Assembly (NCBI GenBank): GCA_013397935.1 | Contig: VZRN01004399.1 | Span: forward strand, 865,129-929,128 | Length of the DNA: 64,000 bases | Direction of reading: 5' to 3' | Source of the DNA: Dasyornis broadbenti | Lineage: Eukaryota > Chordata > Aves > Passeriformes > Dasyornithidae | In this document: piece by piece, positions 50,701 to 63,155 of the stretch | Layout of the letters: every line of letters starts with the position of its first letter | How positions within the stretch are numbered: the stretch's first letter is position 1 | Program-made: the position numbers and the translations under genes | Notes under the pieces: model-generated | Seen by the model: only the letters and a program-made list of their open reading frames with translations | The model's database searches: none | What the model was told of the DNA's origin: nothing

Positions 50701-52178
50701 TTTGGTGTAGTTAGCACAAAGTTTAAGCTTTCACAACTTCCTTGTGGTGAAGAGAATGAGAATAAGATACTCTGTTAAGGACAGACTTTGTTTAACTCAT
50801 GAAAGTTCTGTGACTATATGTGAGAGATTATACGTTGTGGCTGCCTGTGATGTGAAAGAACAGGGATAGATGATCCAGCAAAGCCAGGTTAATATTCCAC
50901 TGAACATTTACAAAGCTGGATTGTGCACACAATTTACAAGAGACTCCACTCTGCTGCCCTTCTCTGCTGAAGGCAGTAGAATACATTAATGGAGCAATTT
51001 GGTACTCTAAATCCTACTGTAGGATCTCTCCTCCTGGGAAAGTGTTGTACCACTAAGGTACTGATAAGGAAGTAAAAATAACTTGAGGCTCGAAATCCCT
51101 ATTTTGCAGAGGTGCCTAGGCCCAGTTTTGAAGATGCGTATCTATCTGACAGGTTTGTGTTTCTGTGATGTTTTCTCTCAGCTGTGAGGGTATCCCAGTG
51201 CTCGTGGGTGGGATGTCAGAGCCTTTTCTCCCTACACACAATGTTCAGGGTGTCTAACTTGGCTGTACAACCTCTAACTCTTTAACTGGACATCTGACTT
51301 CTGAGTTCAGTTCTTGACTTCTAGTACGGCATTGTGGAATATCCCATCACCTGTGGGTCCTTATTTCACGTCTGCTGTTTTTTTGTAGAAGTCCATTCAC
51401 TATGCTGTTTGGGGATCAAAATGCTGCCCTGAGAGAATAAGAAACTTACCTGGATAGGAAGGTTCATGCTTCTGTAACAAGAAATCTAATTCTGTCCTTT
51501 GAAGTACAATTCACTTTGACAGGAATGCAGATTTATATGTGAGGTAATGTAAACATGTTAGGAACTTGGTGAATGACTCCAAGTGAAATCCACACTTTAT
51601 GGAGAAATTATAGGTTGTTATGCCTGTGACAGACCATTGCCCCTGTGGCAGAGAGAGGCTTTGGTACCAGTTTGTCAGCCTCTGCATCTCTAATATCAGC
51701 TGGTATAAGGTAATGCTGAGGCTTCCTAAGTGGATTATACGTATCCATCGAGAAGATGGCCCTTGGCAACTTCTTTTCTCAGTTTAGCTTCCAAACCACT
51801 TACAGGATTTTTCTTGTAAACATTTTCCCTCCTAAATAATGGATTCTGGGACAGTGATTGATTATTCTGGCAGAGTTTTGTTCATTGATTACTAGGAAAT
51901 GACTTTCCCACTCAGTTACTGCTAAAACAACAAAATAATAGCTGTAGTCACGGTATTTTACAGGAGTTTTAAGAAATGGTTTACACAGATCTTAATAACT
52001 GCTTATACCTATCTACTTCACCCTCTCTGCTGAATTTGCTGCAGGGTTGGTAAGGGCATGGAAAAGTTTGGTTAGGGGAGAGAGGATGATTGCCATTTTC
52101 TAAAGTATTGCTTGTTGTACCCATTTTATCTCCTGTGGTGCTGGTTAATAACACTTTTGTCAGCATGTTTAGCAAGCA
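47769..52178. other. Non-coding stretch
   Basis: No gene is recognised. Apart from the T/G tract at 48301-48333 it holds background open frames (up to 103 codons on minus at 50098-50409) without domain signatures. Confidence 0.5.
48301..48333. repeat. T runs separated by GG
   Basis: Runs of 6 to 12 T separated by GG (7, 6 and 12 T in order). It is the same sequence style as the longer tract at 61959-62090 and the complement of the A/C tract at 32086-32144. Confidence 0.88.
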
Positions 52179-52605
52179 TGTCCTGGTTTTGGTCAGGACT
52201 GGGTTAATTTTTTACAGTAACTGGGAAGGGGAATGTGGCCAGACCCTACTGTTATTTGGTACCATCTCATCATTTGCCAGATTTGTGAGTAAAGGGGTCT
52301 CTGGAGAAATCATGAGAGGCCAAATGATCAGGTATTGTTTTATTTCCGTGTAAGTAACTTCTTTATCTTATACCTTTTGTTGTAAGTACTGGTGCAGTTA
52401 CTGTTCCTTTTCTTATCTCATTGCTATTTCCAGCAAATTGTTCTTATCTCAAGCAGAAATTTTCACCTTTGTGCCTCCAAATCTCAACCCCATTCCTGGA
52501 GTGGGAAAGGGGAAGGAAAGGAGAGGGGAGTGAGTGAGTGACATCTGATTGGTGAGAGTGTTGGTGGGGGCACTGAACTGGGGAGTGCTACTCCTGAGCC
52601 ATGAT
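52179..52605 (+). mobile_element. Solo LTR of an avian endogenous retrovirus
   Basis: It starts TGTCCTGGTTTTGG at 52179 and follows the order of a common avian LTR: 'gactgggttaatttttta', 'cttttgttgtaagtactgg', 'tgcagttactgttccttttc', 'ttatctcattgctatttcc', 'aaattgttcttatctcaag', then 'ttcacctttgtgcctccaa' and 'ggagaggggagtgagtgag', ending near 'gagccatgatg'. Part of U3 is deleted. The usual polyadenylation hexamer region reads 'agcaaattg', so the signal is damaged. No primer-binding site or viral genes lie next to it, so it is a solo LTR. The 5-bp flanks (AAGCA left, GAGCT right) do not form a clear target duplication. Confidence 0.88.
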
Positions 52606-55600
52606 GGAGCTTTAGAAAAAAGACAGAACTCTTTATTAGTATTGACTAAAAGTTCCACAAAGCTGTAATGAAATGCAATACAAGATAGGATGCTTTAAAA
52701 AAAATTCTCTGTGTTTTAGTATTGCTTTCAGTAGGCTTCTGCTTTAAGATAACTGCAATATTAATCTAGCAGATTTCCTAAATTTTTAGTATGACATCTG
52801 TGATATTTAGTAGGTTGAACACCAACATCAGGGCATGATTTGCTGTAACCTTTTTTGTGGTGACCTGAGCCACTCTGACATTGATATAAAAGCCATACAC
52901 TATGTCTTTGGGAAAGGCTGTCCTTTGATTCCTACAAAAAGACAAGTATTTCAAGAACTGCTTTTGAATAACCCCTCAGGAACAGAGGGTGGGAAAGCCA
53001 AGACAGAATTTCATGGACCACCTTATTTGTGGTGTCATGAAGTCAGTGACCTAACAATGCATTGGCCTTGTATACTCTCCAGGATGATGATGGCTGCTCC
53101 CATAAAGCAGTGGTATAACTGTGATGTGGCTGTTATGGTATGTATGGCAAACCTCTCACTACAGGCTTTTCTTGCCAATAAGTATTCACTGAATGTCACT
53201 AGGATAAGGGCGTCCTGAAGAAAAAATCTCATGTGCATGTCTTGCATACATCTACGGGCTTTCTAAGAGAAGGTTATGGTCCCCGTGATTAGGGTCAGAA
53301 AGTTGCAGTCTGCTCATTCCGGGTGGCGGAAAGTTTTGAGGATGCTTTTCTGGGTTACATTAGAAGCTAAAAAAAAAAAAAATAGACTGGTCCTAATTAC
53401 ACTGGTGAGTTGAGTATCCCATCAGTAAACATGCTTACTTTAATTGGCTCACATTTTATTTATCTGCTCAGGACGTTCTTCAAAAGGAGTGTGAAATGAT
53501 GACATAGATGAGGAATGACTGTTTTTTGTAGAAGTTCCCCTTTTAAAGGGCAAAAATGTATCCAGTAAGTTTTTTTCCAAAACTAGAAATATGTTTCCTT
53601 TAAGCTTCTCCTGCACAAGCAAAGATTAATCAATTGAGGTAGCAGATAATAGTCATTGCCACTGCTCATGTTAATACCATGTCTACGATGTCTGTATGAT
53701 GGTAGGATAATAAAGGAGGCCTAATTAAAGATTACAGACCTGTTTCCAAAGTTCTTAATGATGAAAGAGAAGTCATACTCTGAGGTAATTATAGGTGGTG
53801 TTTAATATTTGTATTGGCCAATACTTGACCACAAAACAATAAGTCTTCAGAAATTTTGTTATAAAAGTAATTGCTAATATTTATCTTCAAAGAAGACAAA
53901 TTGCATAGGATAACAACAAAAAATAGCTAGATTTTTATGCAGAAGTACCAAGTGTAAGACATTGAGGTTGTACTGGAGTTGGGAAGTGACTGCTGCTGCT
54001 GGAAGAGGCTGTACTGCAGATCAGGTGCCAGACTGCTTTTCCATGCCATGGTAATCTCCACGTAGGTAGTGAGGATGGTTTGCTATCTTTGACTGTCTGA
54101 CTACTCCAGAAAAACTATCGTTTACTTGTGCCTTGACATTGCCTAGTTTTATAAGAATATATCAAAAGAGGTGAGAGAATGCAAAAAAGAATGTGTATTT
54201 TACACCTTCCCCTGGGCCTGGGCTGGGTTTGTTACGTCTGCGATTTCACAAGGTAAAGATGTGAGAAGTTATAAAGTTAGAAGAGGTGGCTGTTGTCAGT
54301 TTGGCTTGCCGTGCACAGTCAGTACTGCCATCCTAAGTTCTCTTCTAGTGAAGTTTTAAAAGATTATATGCAAAAAGATGCCTATAAAAGGGTGTCTATA
54401 ACAGTCCAATAAGTTAAGTACTTTTATATTACCAAAAAATGACCTTAATTCTAATCTGAAGTGGTTTACTTTCCATTTTACCCTCAGAAACATAATTTTT
54501 CTGCTATATTGAAGAGTCAATGTCTTATTCCCATACATACTCAAGAAAAAGAAATTATGGGATGGGAAATTATTTCTGGATTAGCAAATTCAGATCTCCA
54601 TGATCTTTGGGAGCTGTATCATAGATGGGATCCCACAGAGCACGTCAAGTATCCTGCTTACTGTAAATCGGAGAGGAAGGCAACAAGAAACACCAAGTTC
54701 AGTGACCCTTCCTCAATGGCATTTATGTAAAACAAATAAATAGAGCCTTCAAGATGGGCTAGATCCTGTGCTTTAGAAGAAATCCTAGAAAAACAACCTG
54801 TCAGACTTATTCAAGTAAAATTTCGATCCTGACAGATTTGATAGAGCGTTTAACCTTGGGATAAGACTTTCTGCTGAGACAAAATCCCCTGTTCCTAGCT
54901 GTGATCCATCTCAGCATAACTAATTATGCTCCTTCTTCTGTTGCCTCAGAGGAAGGCAACACCTCTCTTCCATTCCTGAAAATAATCTGTGCATTGAGAC
55001 AAAAATGAATCCATTATGTAAATATGGCAAACCCAAATGCAATCAGTAGACAATCACAAAGTTTTTCAATCACCTATAGAAATTCCAGTAATTTAAAAAT
55101 ACAAACTTTCCCAGCTGCTGATTAAGGAAGTAATTTCTCTTGTATTTTTATTGCTAAATTAACCAGAGTGAGGCCCTGAATTACTGTCTTCAAGGTTGTT
55201 CTCAAACTGCTATGATTCTTGAAGTCCAGCTTCCCAAATGATCCAGGTACTTGTCTCTCACCACTTTCCTCTGTGATTTATAACTTGCTTATTTTCAGTT
55301 TAGTTTCAAACTTTGGATTTTTTGTCTTTGTACCAAAAACCAATCTGTGCAGGGTCCTGTAAAAATATCTTTCATAAAAGCTGAAGGTCATTCTTTGCAT
55401 GCAGACACTGTTTTAATAGGAATGTTACCATGAATGTCATGTTTTTGTTTAAAAACCTTTCTGTGTTGTTACTAGCAAGCCTTTCCAGGGGAAAAAAAAA
55501 AAAAAAATCCCTAGGGCTTTCTGGTTTTATTATTCTTCATGTTTTGGAAGTGCTCTGGATGCAGTTGATTTCCCCATGTTCCTGTGTAGTCCATTAAGTT

Positions 55601-55914
55601 CTGTAAATGCTTCAGCACATTCCTAACATCACCCATGGGAAGTGGCCACATGGCAGTAAAGGCAACAGTTCACATAAACAGAATGCTGTGCAGGATTTTA
55701 GTGGGTTGTTTTCCAAGGTACATATTGCAACGGACTAGGGAATACTTAAAATAAAGAAATGCAACTGTGCATCACAAAGTTAATCGTATCTGAGTCATCA
55801 TTTACAAAAAATTAAGAGTTGTTTTTGAGGGAAAATTGCAAAGGTGTTAAAGTGTCCCTTCTTTCAATAGTCTTTTAGTTCTTTAATTATTATCTATTCT
55901 TTGATTTTTTTCAG
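52606..55914. other. Non-coding stretch
   Basis: No gene or transposable element is recognised. The longest plus frame (52835-53218, 127 codons) has no domain I know. A-runs lie near 53370-53382 and 55492-55507. Confidence 0.5.
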
Positions 55915-56020
55915 GTTTCTATGGCTATCCTACAGCTGCAGATAAATCGTGCTGGGGACCATTTCTATCCCCGAAGCCAATCAGCATGACAAAGCTCTGT
56001 CTCGGATGTCCCAAGGGAAG
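55915..56020 (+). other. Strong exon-like block of unknown gene or lncRNA
   Basis: A classic 3' splice site ('tctttgatttttttcag', AG at 55913-55914) is followed by 106 bp and then AAG/gtgagt, a consensus 5' splice site at 56021. One frame is open across the whole block (after two bases) and reads FYGYPTAADKSCWGPFLSPK, then PISMTKLCLGCPKG. A second frame holds an ATG but stops inside. I do not recognise the protein. It could be a coding exon with phase-1 start and phase-2 end, a 5' UTR exon, a lncRNA exon, or chance. The splice-site pair is the best in the window. Confidence 0.35.
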
Positions 56021-57765
56021 GTGAGTGCCTCTGAGTTGCCATAACCACACCAGGATTTTCCCTGTGAGATTGTTAGTTGATGTAGATGAAACTCATGCTA
56101 TGGACCTGCGAATTCTGCATGCCCAGACCTGCATGTCATGCTTAGGCCTTTAATATAGATATTACTTGTGATTCTCTATCTTTACTTTAGCAGACATACC
56201 TCCTCCTGTCTCGTTTTACTAATCAGCAACTAGATTTTAAATTCTTAGCCTGCTAATTGAAAACGACAGGGATTTGTTCCGAGAAGAACATTCTTGAATC
56301 TATGACAAGGCATCGCTGCCAAGGGTAAAAAAGTGATTGCAAATATATACTTGTTTCTTAGCAACCATTGAGAGCTCCCATTTCTAATTAATACTGTACC
56401 GTTCCTTGAAAGCCTTATTAGTTCACAGTACTGAAAGGTCAATTAATCTCAGTTAAAAATTGATGGTATGAATAATTTTTCGTGAAATTCAGGCTGTCCC
56501 TGTGTTTAATCTTAAGGCAAGCAAGCAAGTAAGCAGTTTTGTTTTGTTTTATCACGTATTTTTATAAAGAGCTTGAAAATACTCAGACACAGGATGTGTA
56601 TGTGTTGTTCATCTGTAAACAAGAGAGACAAGTTTTCCTTCACTCGGTACCTCAGTTCCTAGTAGCATGAAGGGGAAATGGTTTACCCAAGAAAGGCAGG
56701 ATGAAGTTCCTCTTGCATTACCTGCACCAACCAGCCACAAAAGCAGAAGCAAGAGAGAGCATAGGGCTCTCCAAATCCTCCCAACTTACTGAAGTGTGAA
56801 GACATTTCATTGTCATGACTGAAATGACCTTCTTGTACATAGACAGAGTGCCTGAGACAAAGCCAAAGCTATGGAAATTGAGTCGGTGGCTGCTGCGTAT
56901 GTGAACTCTTGTTTCAGTAAGAAACCCAAATACATGATTTTATCACCAGAAAATCTTTGGGATTGGATGTGAACACAGAGCTATCTAAAAAAGTATGACT
57001 GAAGGGAGGGGGTCTCGTTAGTGTTGTGACACATTTATGTTGCTATCACAACACACCATCTCTAGGCTAACAGCAGCTGGTGATAGCTCCAAGTGTCCTG
57101 CTCACGTGTAAATGTGAAAAAGTCCGGTTTGGAGAGGAGCAGAGGTTGTGAACAGACCTTGGGTAGAGGTTGGTTGTTCAAAGATCATAGTTTTTTTACC
57201 TGACATCATTTTGGATTGGGTGAGGTGCTGTTCAGACATGAGATGAATATTGTATGAGGCTGCAGAACAGGACTGCAGCACTTCAGAGCAGAAAAAAGAA
57301 CACTGGTTTTCTGTCATCTAGCAAAGAATACATTGTTCAGAGCTCCTTCTCTCTTAGAACTTTTGCATAGGTGTGAGGATAAAGACACAGACAAGATAAA
57401 CACAGAGGTGAGACTAAGACATATTAAATGTTTACAAACTGATCTGAAGAGTTCCCACTCACTCTATTATGGTGAGAATTGATGACCAAAGAGGAAGAAA
57501 GAACTTTCTTGCTGCTGCTTTCAGCCAGAATCAGATCCTAAATTGTTTGAAAAAATCTGATTTCCCTGCAGAAAATTACTGCAGTCTGAGTTACAGCAGT
57601 GAGCAGTCTTCAACAGCACCTGGCATAGTTTTGTGGTACTTCTTTCATCAAGCTCCATCAGGTGTTTTCCCTTCTTGGGAGCAAGGATAGGAATATAAAC
57701 CCCTACTCCAGTGTGCACTCCATGGTGCAGTAGCTCTTTTGGGGAAGGCTCTTTTAGGACATTTA
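56021..57765. other. Non-coding stretch
   Basis: No gene, RNA or transposable element is recognised. Open frames are 60 to 73 codons, at background length. Confidence 0.5.
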
Positions 57766-57921
57766 ATAGAATTACAGAATAGTTGATGCAGGACTTCAGA
57801 TTGTCTAGTCCAAACCCTCCACTCGAAGGAAGGTCACACAGAGTTGAGTCTTGACAGCTTCTGAGTATCTCCAAAGATGGAGGGTCCACATCTGTCTGGG
57901 CAACTTGCACCAGGGCTTGCC
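57766..57921 (-). mobile_element. CR1 LINE 3' fragment
   Basis: On the plus strand: 'atagaattacagaatag', 'attgtctagtccaaaccctc', 'aaggtcacacagagttgag', 'gagtatctccaaagatgg', 'agggtccacatctgtctgg', 'gcaacttgcaccaggg'. This is the order of a reverse-complemented CR1 3' end of a different subfamily from the 920/6404 pair. The long minus frame 57521-58021 runs across it and is not a gene. Confidence 0.9.
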
Positions 57922-59273
57922 CATTCTGACAGGATAAATGGCTCAGGACCCATCCCTCGGCAGCACTCCCTGCATTCCCCCTGCTCTCCCACATAAAGGG
58001 CAGTCTTCTTCCAGGCACCAAAAAAAAAAAGAGTCAGGAAAATAATCAAAAGCTGAGGTAATGGCTGAAGTTCTTGCTGTGTGCTCAGGGCTGCCCAAGG
58101 CACACAGACACCCAGCTGGGCTGCGCGGACCGTGCTGAACGGAGGTAAATACGCATGCTGCCAGCACATCACTGCGCTCTCAGCAGCACTGAGCTGCTCT
58201 GTGCCCCTCAAAACAAGTGCCAGAAGGCAAAGGGAATTGGTCTGTTTTAGCTAGGAGACTCATTGGTAGTGAAATAGGTACATAGGAGAAAAATGCCTAT
58301 TTCCAATAAAATAATGGGGCTTGTGTATATATATATATATGAATATTTTGTATATATGTGACTGTTTATACGAAGAAAAAACTGCTTATGCCTGAAGGTC
58401 TGTAGGACTCTGTTTAGCAGCCATTTCTTGGGGGATCTGGAGGAGTTCTGCTTGTATCAGGGTGGAAATATTGGATCCATGGCTAATAAAATCAATGAGG
58501 GTGACAAAAGTGGTAAATTATTGTCAGCTATGGGAAAATGAGAATATCAGGGGCTGTCTGGCTCAGGGAGCAAGGTGATAGACTGCTCCCCTCAAACATT
58601 ACAGATAAATTGATTTTCATCTCTGGTAAAGAGAAGCAAAGCGAATATTATAGAAACATTAAAATTTAAGGGAACTTCCTTTGTGATATTTTATCTAAAT
58701 CTTCATGAAGAGTCTCACAGAACAGAGACCTAAATTGTGCCAATAAGACCCTGAGTAACTGATGAATTTTTTCATTAGGGATAGATAGCTTATTTCTTTT
58801 TCAGCTTGAATAGCAGTAATTTGTGCTCTAGGAGAAACAGGCTGTTTAAACTCAATTTCTACAGTCTCCTCTCATTATATATATTTATATTTATGTCAGT
58901 TAATCCATAAAGTCTCTACACTCATGAGTATTCCTAATATTTAATTACAATCATGACATATCTATATATACACTTTCTTATTACTGTTGCTAAATAAACC
59001 TTCAGAATATCTAAAATTAAGTTAAGCACAAGGTACTAATACTTCTTTGTCCTGCAGAAGCATAAAGGGAGAAAAAAAAATCCTAATTCTAGATATTTGA
59101 AACTCTAAATCTGTAATTCTGCAAAGACACAGGAGCAGAAGGAAACCCTGAGTAACCTGATATCATGGTGGCTATCAAAGGCAAGAATATACTATGAACT
59201 CTTGAACAGTCATGGAATTAATGGATTGTGCATATAGTATTCTACACACTCTGTTGCAATCAATTTTCCTTCT

Positions 59274-59275
<2 letters not shown>
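57922..59275. other. Non-coding stretch
   Basis: No gene is recognised. A short (TA) run lies at about 58326-58341. Overlapping minus frames at 57834-58211 have no domain signature. Confidence 0.5.

Positions 59276-59308
<33 letters not shown>
59276..59308. repeat. Poly-T run, 33 bases
   Basis: An uninterrupted run of 33 T after 'tccttcttc'. Confidence 0.96.
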
Positions 59309-60769
59309 CTCTTCACACATTTTCCATAATGAACAATAATTTGGAACTTAACAGTATTGAACTCCTACAGCCAGCAGAGCAGTGGGAAGAATAGAATAAG
59401 CAATAACACAGTGCTGAGTCCTGGGAAGTCTGTGGAGGACTGAGACTCAAGGAAACCATGCAAACCCCAAAAGGAACTGTGCATTAAAAACTGTGCAGTG
59501 AAAAGGAACATAAATACACCTCTTGGTCTCACTTACATGAATTATTTTTTCATTGCAAGGAGACATGATGCTGTTTGTATCCCAATGTATAGCCAGAATT
59601 ATATTAAAAAACCCCAATCCCCTTTTTCTCTGTAGCATTATATGAACACTCTAAAAATTTATGCTCGTTTCTGGATATCTCTTCTCTTTCTACGACTGTT
59701 ATAGTCAAGTTCAGGGAGAATAACTGAGATAGTGATTCAGTCTGGCAAAGTTCCTGGTTTAAGTTACTTGCAACTGAAAGTGTTAATCCTACACTGGGTA
59801 AGTATGATCTTAACTTCATCTGTAACTTGGAGAAGTCCATGCAATTTGATATATAAAACCTGTGAAACAGAAGCAATGAGCTAACATTTCAGGATGCCAG
59901 ACAGGAAGGCCTGTTCTGCCATACCCACATGAAATTTACCGTAAGCAGCCGAAACAGTGAGTGAACTGTTAGGAATTAGGAAAGGAAGAACAGAATGTAT
60001 AGCTATGTATGTTGTTATGTCTCCACTTTGGCCATGGTGAGTTGAAATTCGAGAAATTCTCTTTCCATCATTTTAAGGGGCTATAGCAGAACTGAAAAAT
60101 GTTAAGGAAAAGGTTACAGCTATTTAAAGATTGTCTTCCATCTTCTGAACAAGTAAATAGGCAAGGGCTCTTTAAACACATAGATAAGAGTAGGAATTGA
60201 TGGAGGTCTGCAAAATCATGCATGACATCGAAAAGAATTTCATTATCACCACATCTAGAACAAAATTGTCTTTTATGAGCTTATCCTGAACTAGCTGTGA
60301 GTATTCATGTGGAACTGATGCTGTTTCAGTTAGGATTGGTGGTTGTGATCACTGGTGGTCCTCAGCCGCTAAGGCTGAGCTGCCCAACTGTCAAAGCTCT
60401 CTGAAGTGGGAAGCCAGAGCTGAAGTAGGCTGTGTTTCCTACTTTTTTCTCATCCATCCTTAAGTTTTATGTTTTTCTGCCCCATGCCTGAAACAAAACG
60501 GGTGACACTCTCTTCTTGATGTTTTCGTTTTGGGATGAGGTCTTGCACTGGTTTTGCTCATTGTGCAGGAATTCTAGTTCTATCAGATACCCTTCTGGCC
60601 TGCTCTAAATCCCTTAGTTCTCCTCGTGTGGATTTTAGTACTTGCACATGTTTTTTTTTGTGGATCCCATTGTTGAAGCCATATCTCAAACCACCATTTG
60701 TGTTTTGCAGTTATGGCTATTATTTAAATTTTAACTTGCCTTATAATACTCTGCTATGTGACAATATGC

Positions 60770-60772
<3 letters not shown>
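59309..60772. other. Non-coding stretch
   Basis: No gene, RNA or transposable element is recognised. Confidence 0.5.
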
Positions 60773-60801
<29 letters not shown>

Positions 60802-60807
60802 TGGTGG
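60773..60807. repeat. (GAT)n microsatellite
   Basis: About nine GAT units followed by GTG units. Confidence 0.95.
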
Positions 60808-61958
60808 CATTTTAGAGTGCTTAAGTATGAGATTAAGGTGAGCAAGCAAGCATTATTTATACCTGTGGGCATCTGTCCTATGGCTGCAGGAGACCTCTGC
60901 TTCAGCTACAGGTTAACTGCAAACAGCACATCCATAACCAACAAAAGCATGCAATTTTTTCTTAAAACTTGTGAACCTCCTTGTCAATTTTCTTAGAGCT
61001 AAAATTGTGTAATTAAAAAGAGTAGGCTAGTAAATAGACCAGAAATTTATCAAAGGGTATTGAACATAAAGAAATGACTTCTGGGATTTACTGCCAGAAA
61101 TAGATATTCATAAAGGACATGACACATCTGCCTGAAGTTGGCAGATATGCCACAGGATCTGTGGAAGACCTGTGACCTCCTGGAGAAGCAGCTGGTTGCC
61201 AAGCAAGATACACACAGGGATTCGAAATAGCAGCAGGCACTTACATTTAGGAACCTGAATACCATCCTAGTATGTCTCAAAAAAACCTGAGAGAGTGTTG
61301 GGGGCTGTGTACCTGTCACAGTGCCAGAGAGATGAACCTTCAGTCTAGTTCAGGCCCACCATTTTTATGTAATGTGAACTTTGACAGGGAATGAACAAGC
61401 AAGGCCTCCAGGGAATGGGCTGAGGTTAGTCTGAAGTGATATTAGCATTACAGCTCCGTGTAGTCTCAATTCAGGCAAAGTCAGTGGTAGGGCAAATGTG
61501 GGGAAGGAGATGGCTGAGGGAAAAATAGATGTGATTAGAAGCTGAAATGTATCTGACTGTCTGGTTGCAGACCTAGAGGATGCGCTGTAAATCAGAAATG
61601 GGAAAGCTGAGACAGAGTCAGCCACAGCTCAACCTATGGCTCTGGGCAGCAGGATGGCTGAGGTCAGCTGTGCCTGAGAACTCTGTCACAGGTCCCTTGT
61701 CACTGCATCTCAAGGGAAGGAACTATGTCGTGTAGAGGGTGCTAAGCTTGTGGAGAGGGGAACAGTCCAGGTAAAGGAGCACACTTACTAGCTTCTAGAA
61801 GAGGCACAAATGAGGAAAATTCTCTTTGAATGACGCCAGCCAAAAGAGAGGTAGCACTGATATCAGGTGGTGACTGAAGTGATTTGCTTAACTTTTAACT
61901 GGATTGTGTATGTCTGCATTTCTCTGAAAAAAGAAAGGCATTAAAGGATTAAAGGCAT
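60808..61958. other. Non-coding stretch
   Basis: No gene is recognised. Minus open frames of 86 and 89 codons at 61050-61319 and 61365-61625 have no recognisable domain. Confidence 0.5.
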
Positions 61959-62090
61959 ATTTTTGTTTGTTTGTGATGTCGTGAGTTGTTTTTTTTTTGT
62001 TTGTTTGTTTGGGGTTTTTTGTGGTTTTTTTTGTTTGTTTGTTTTTTGGGTTTTTTTTGGTTTTTTTGTTGTATGTGTTTTCTTGTTTTG
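61959..62090. repeat. T/G-rich low-complexity tract
   Basis: About 130 bp of T runs broken by G, GG, GGG and GGGG, including (GTTT)n and GGTTTTTTTTGG-type pieces. The plus strand has almost no A or C in its core. Confidence 0.93.
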
Positions 62091-62971
62091 TCTTCTCTAT
62101 CTTTGAAAGAAATCAGCTTTCCCAGTAATCTGGGGCAGTGAAGAGTCTGTGATTTTGACTGATCCTGTCAGTGGTGTGAATTAAAGCACCAAATTCTTGG
62201 TGAGTACCAAGACCTGATGTACCTGTGGAAAGAGCTGAGAACATCCATCCTACAACAGCAGAATGCAAATATATGGTACAGAACAGATTTCTAATGATGG
62301 TCAAAGGTTTTCATAGTCAACAAAATCATGGATAATCTGCATAAAAGGAAACTGATATTGTTTATGTCAGCAAAAATACAGAACAGTGCAAGTCTGTTTA
62401 GTGGACTCTCCCTATTTTACAAAGCTAAATAGAGACACAAACCAAATCAGGTCTGGGTGTATTACAATGGATTCCTCTAACATCAGAGTAGAAGATTCAT
62501 TCAGTCCTCCCATAAGGTGTTGCAAACCCTGACTGAAGTCCTGATTACTACTTTCTTTCTCTAGCTGATAAAGCCTCCCCCCAGTGCTGGTATTTTTATT
62601 GCACAAGTCTAGGTGGCATTGTTTCAGCGTACTAAATAGAAACAACAGCAAGCCTGAAAGTGTCTGAATGTGTAAAGAATGAACTTCTTTTACTGCAGAA
62701 TACATTCAGGTAATGGACAGGCCGTGATTCTGACATTGCCAACTGAAAGACAGATGAGAAGGTATCAGCATATAGACAATGTAATGACAAATACCTTAAT
62801 GTATGATCTGAAAGGAAGAAAATGTTGTGGGCTGGGATCAATGCAGAAAAATGGGCCCTGGATGGAGCTTACACCACTTTAAGTGCAATCCATTCACCTT
62901 CAAACCATGCTAGTAAATGGAACCAGGAAGTTTTCCATTTTGTTTATGTATTTAGTGTTTAACTGTCTACA
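62091..62971. other. Unassigned stretch before the Ig-like piece
   Basis: No gene is established. An open frame at 62679-62882 follows an acceptor-like 'ttcttttactgcag' (AG at 62696-62697) and reads GNGQAVILTLPTERQMRR, then stops at 62880-62882. I do not recognise it and cannot link it to the Ig-like piece downstream. Confidence 0.4.
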
Positions 62972-63155
62972 GGAAGTGAACCTTAGGTGTGACGTGAGGA
63001 ACCAAACCACACATGAGTATGAAAAGCTCTCTTGGTATAGAAGTGATGCCCAGACGAACAATGGATCTGCCATTTCCTTTGGATCTCATCTGACTTTTGT
63101 TGATGTCCGTGGTAGTACCCCTGTGGCCACTGGAAGGACTAGGATTGTGATTTAG
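62972..63155 (+). pseudogene. Possible Ig-like domain, N-terminal half (partial)
   Basis: After the acceptor-like 'tttaactgtctacag' an open frame reads EVNLRCDVRNQTTHEYEK, then LSWYRSDAQ, and ends at a stop at 63153-63155. The pattern V-x-L-x-C, 14 residues, then W-Y-R fits the B-strand Cys and C-strand Trp of an immunoglobulin fold. The second Cys is absent here. A candidate continuation lies at 63835-63960. No good 5' splice site is visible before the stop; the best is a weak gtagta at 63112. It loosely resembles the first domain of small Ig-superfamily membrane proteins such as TMIGD1, but that is not enough for a name. It may be a decayed exon or chance. Confidence 0.28.

Noticed and set aside
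57521..58021. 166-codon minus frame
   Set aside because: It crosses a CR1 tail and overlaps other frames, with no domain of its own.
62972..63155. Naming the Ig-like piece TMIGD1
   Set aside because: The resemblance covers only the C...WYR stretch and rests on memory. The gene-poor, AT-rich setting gives no synteny support.
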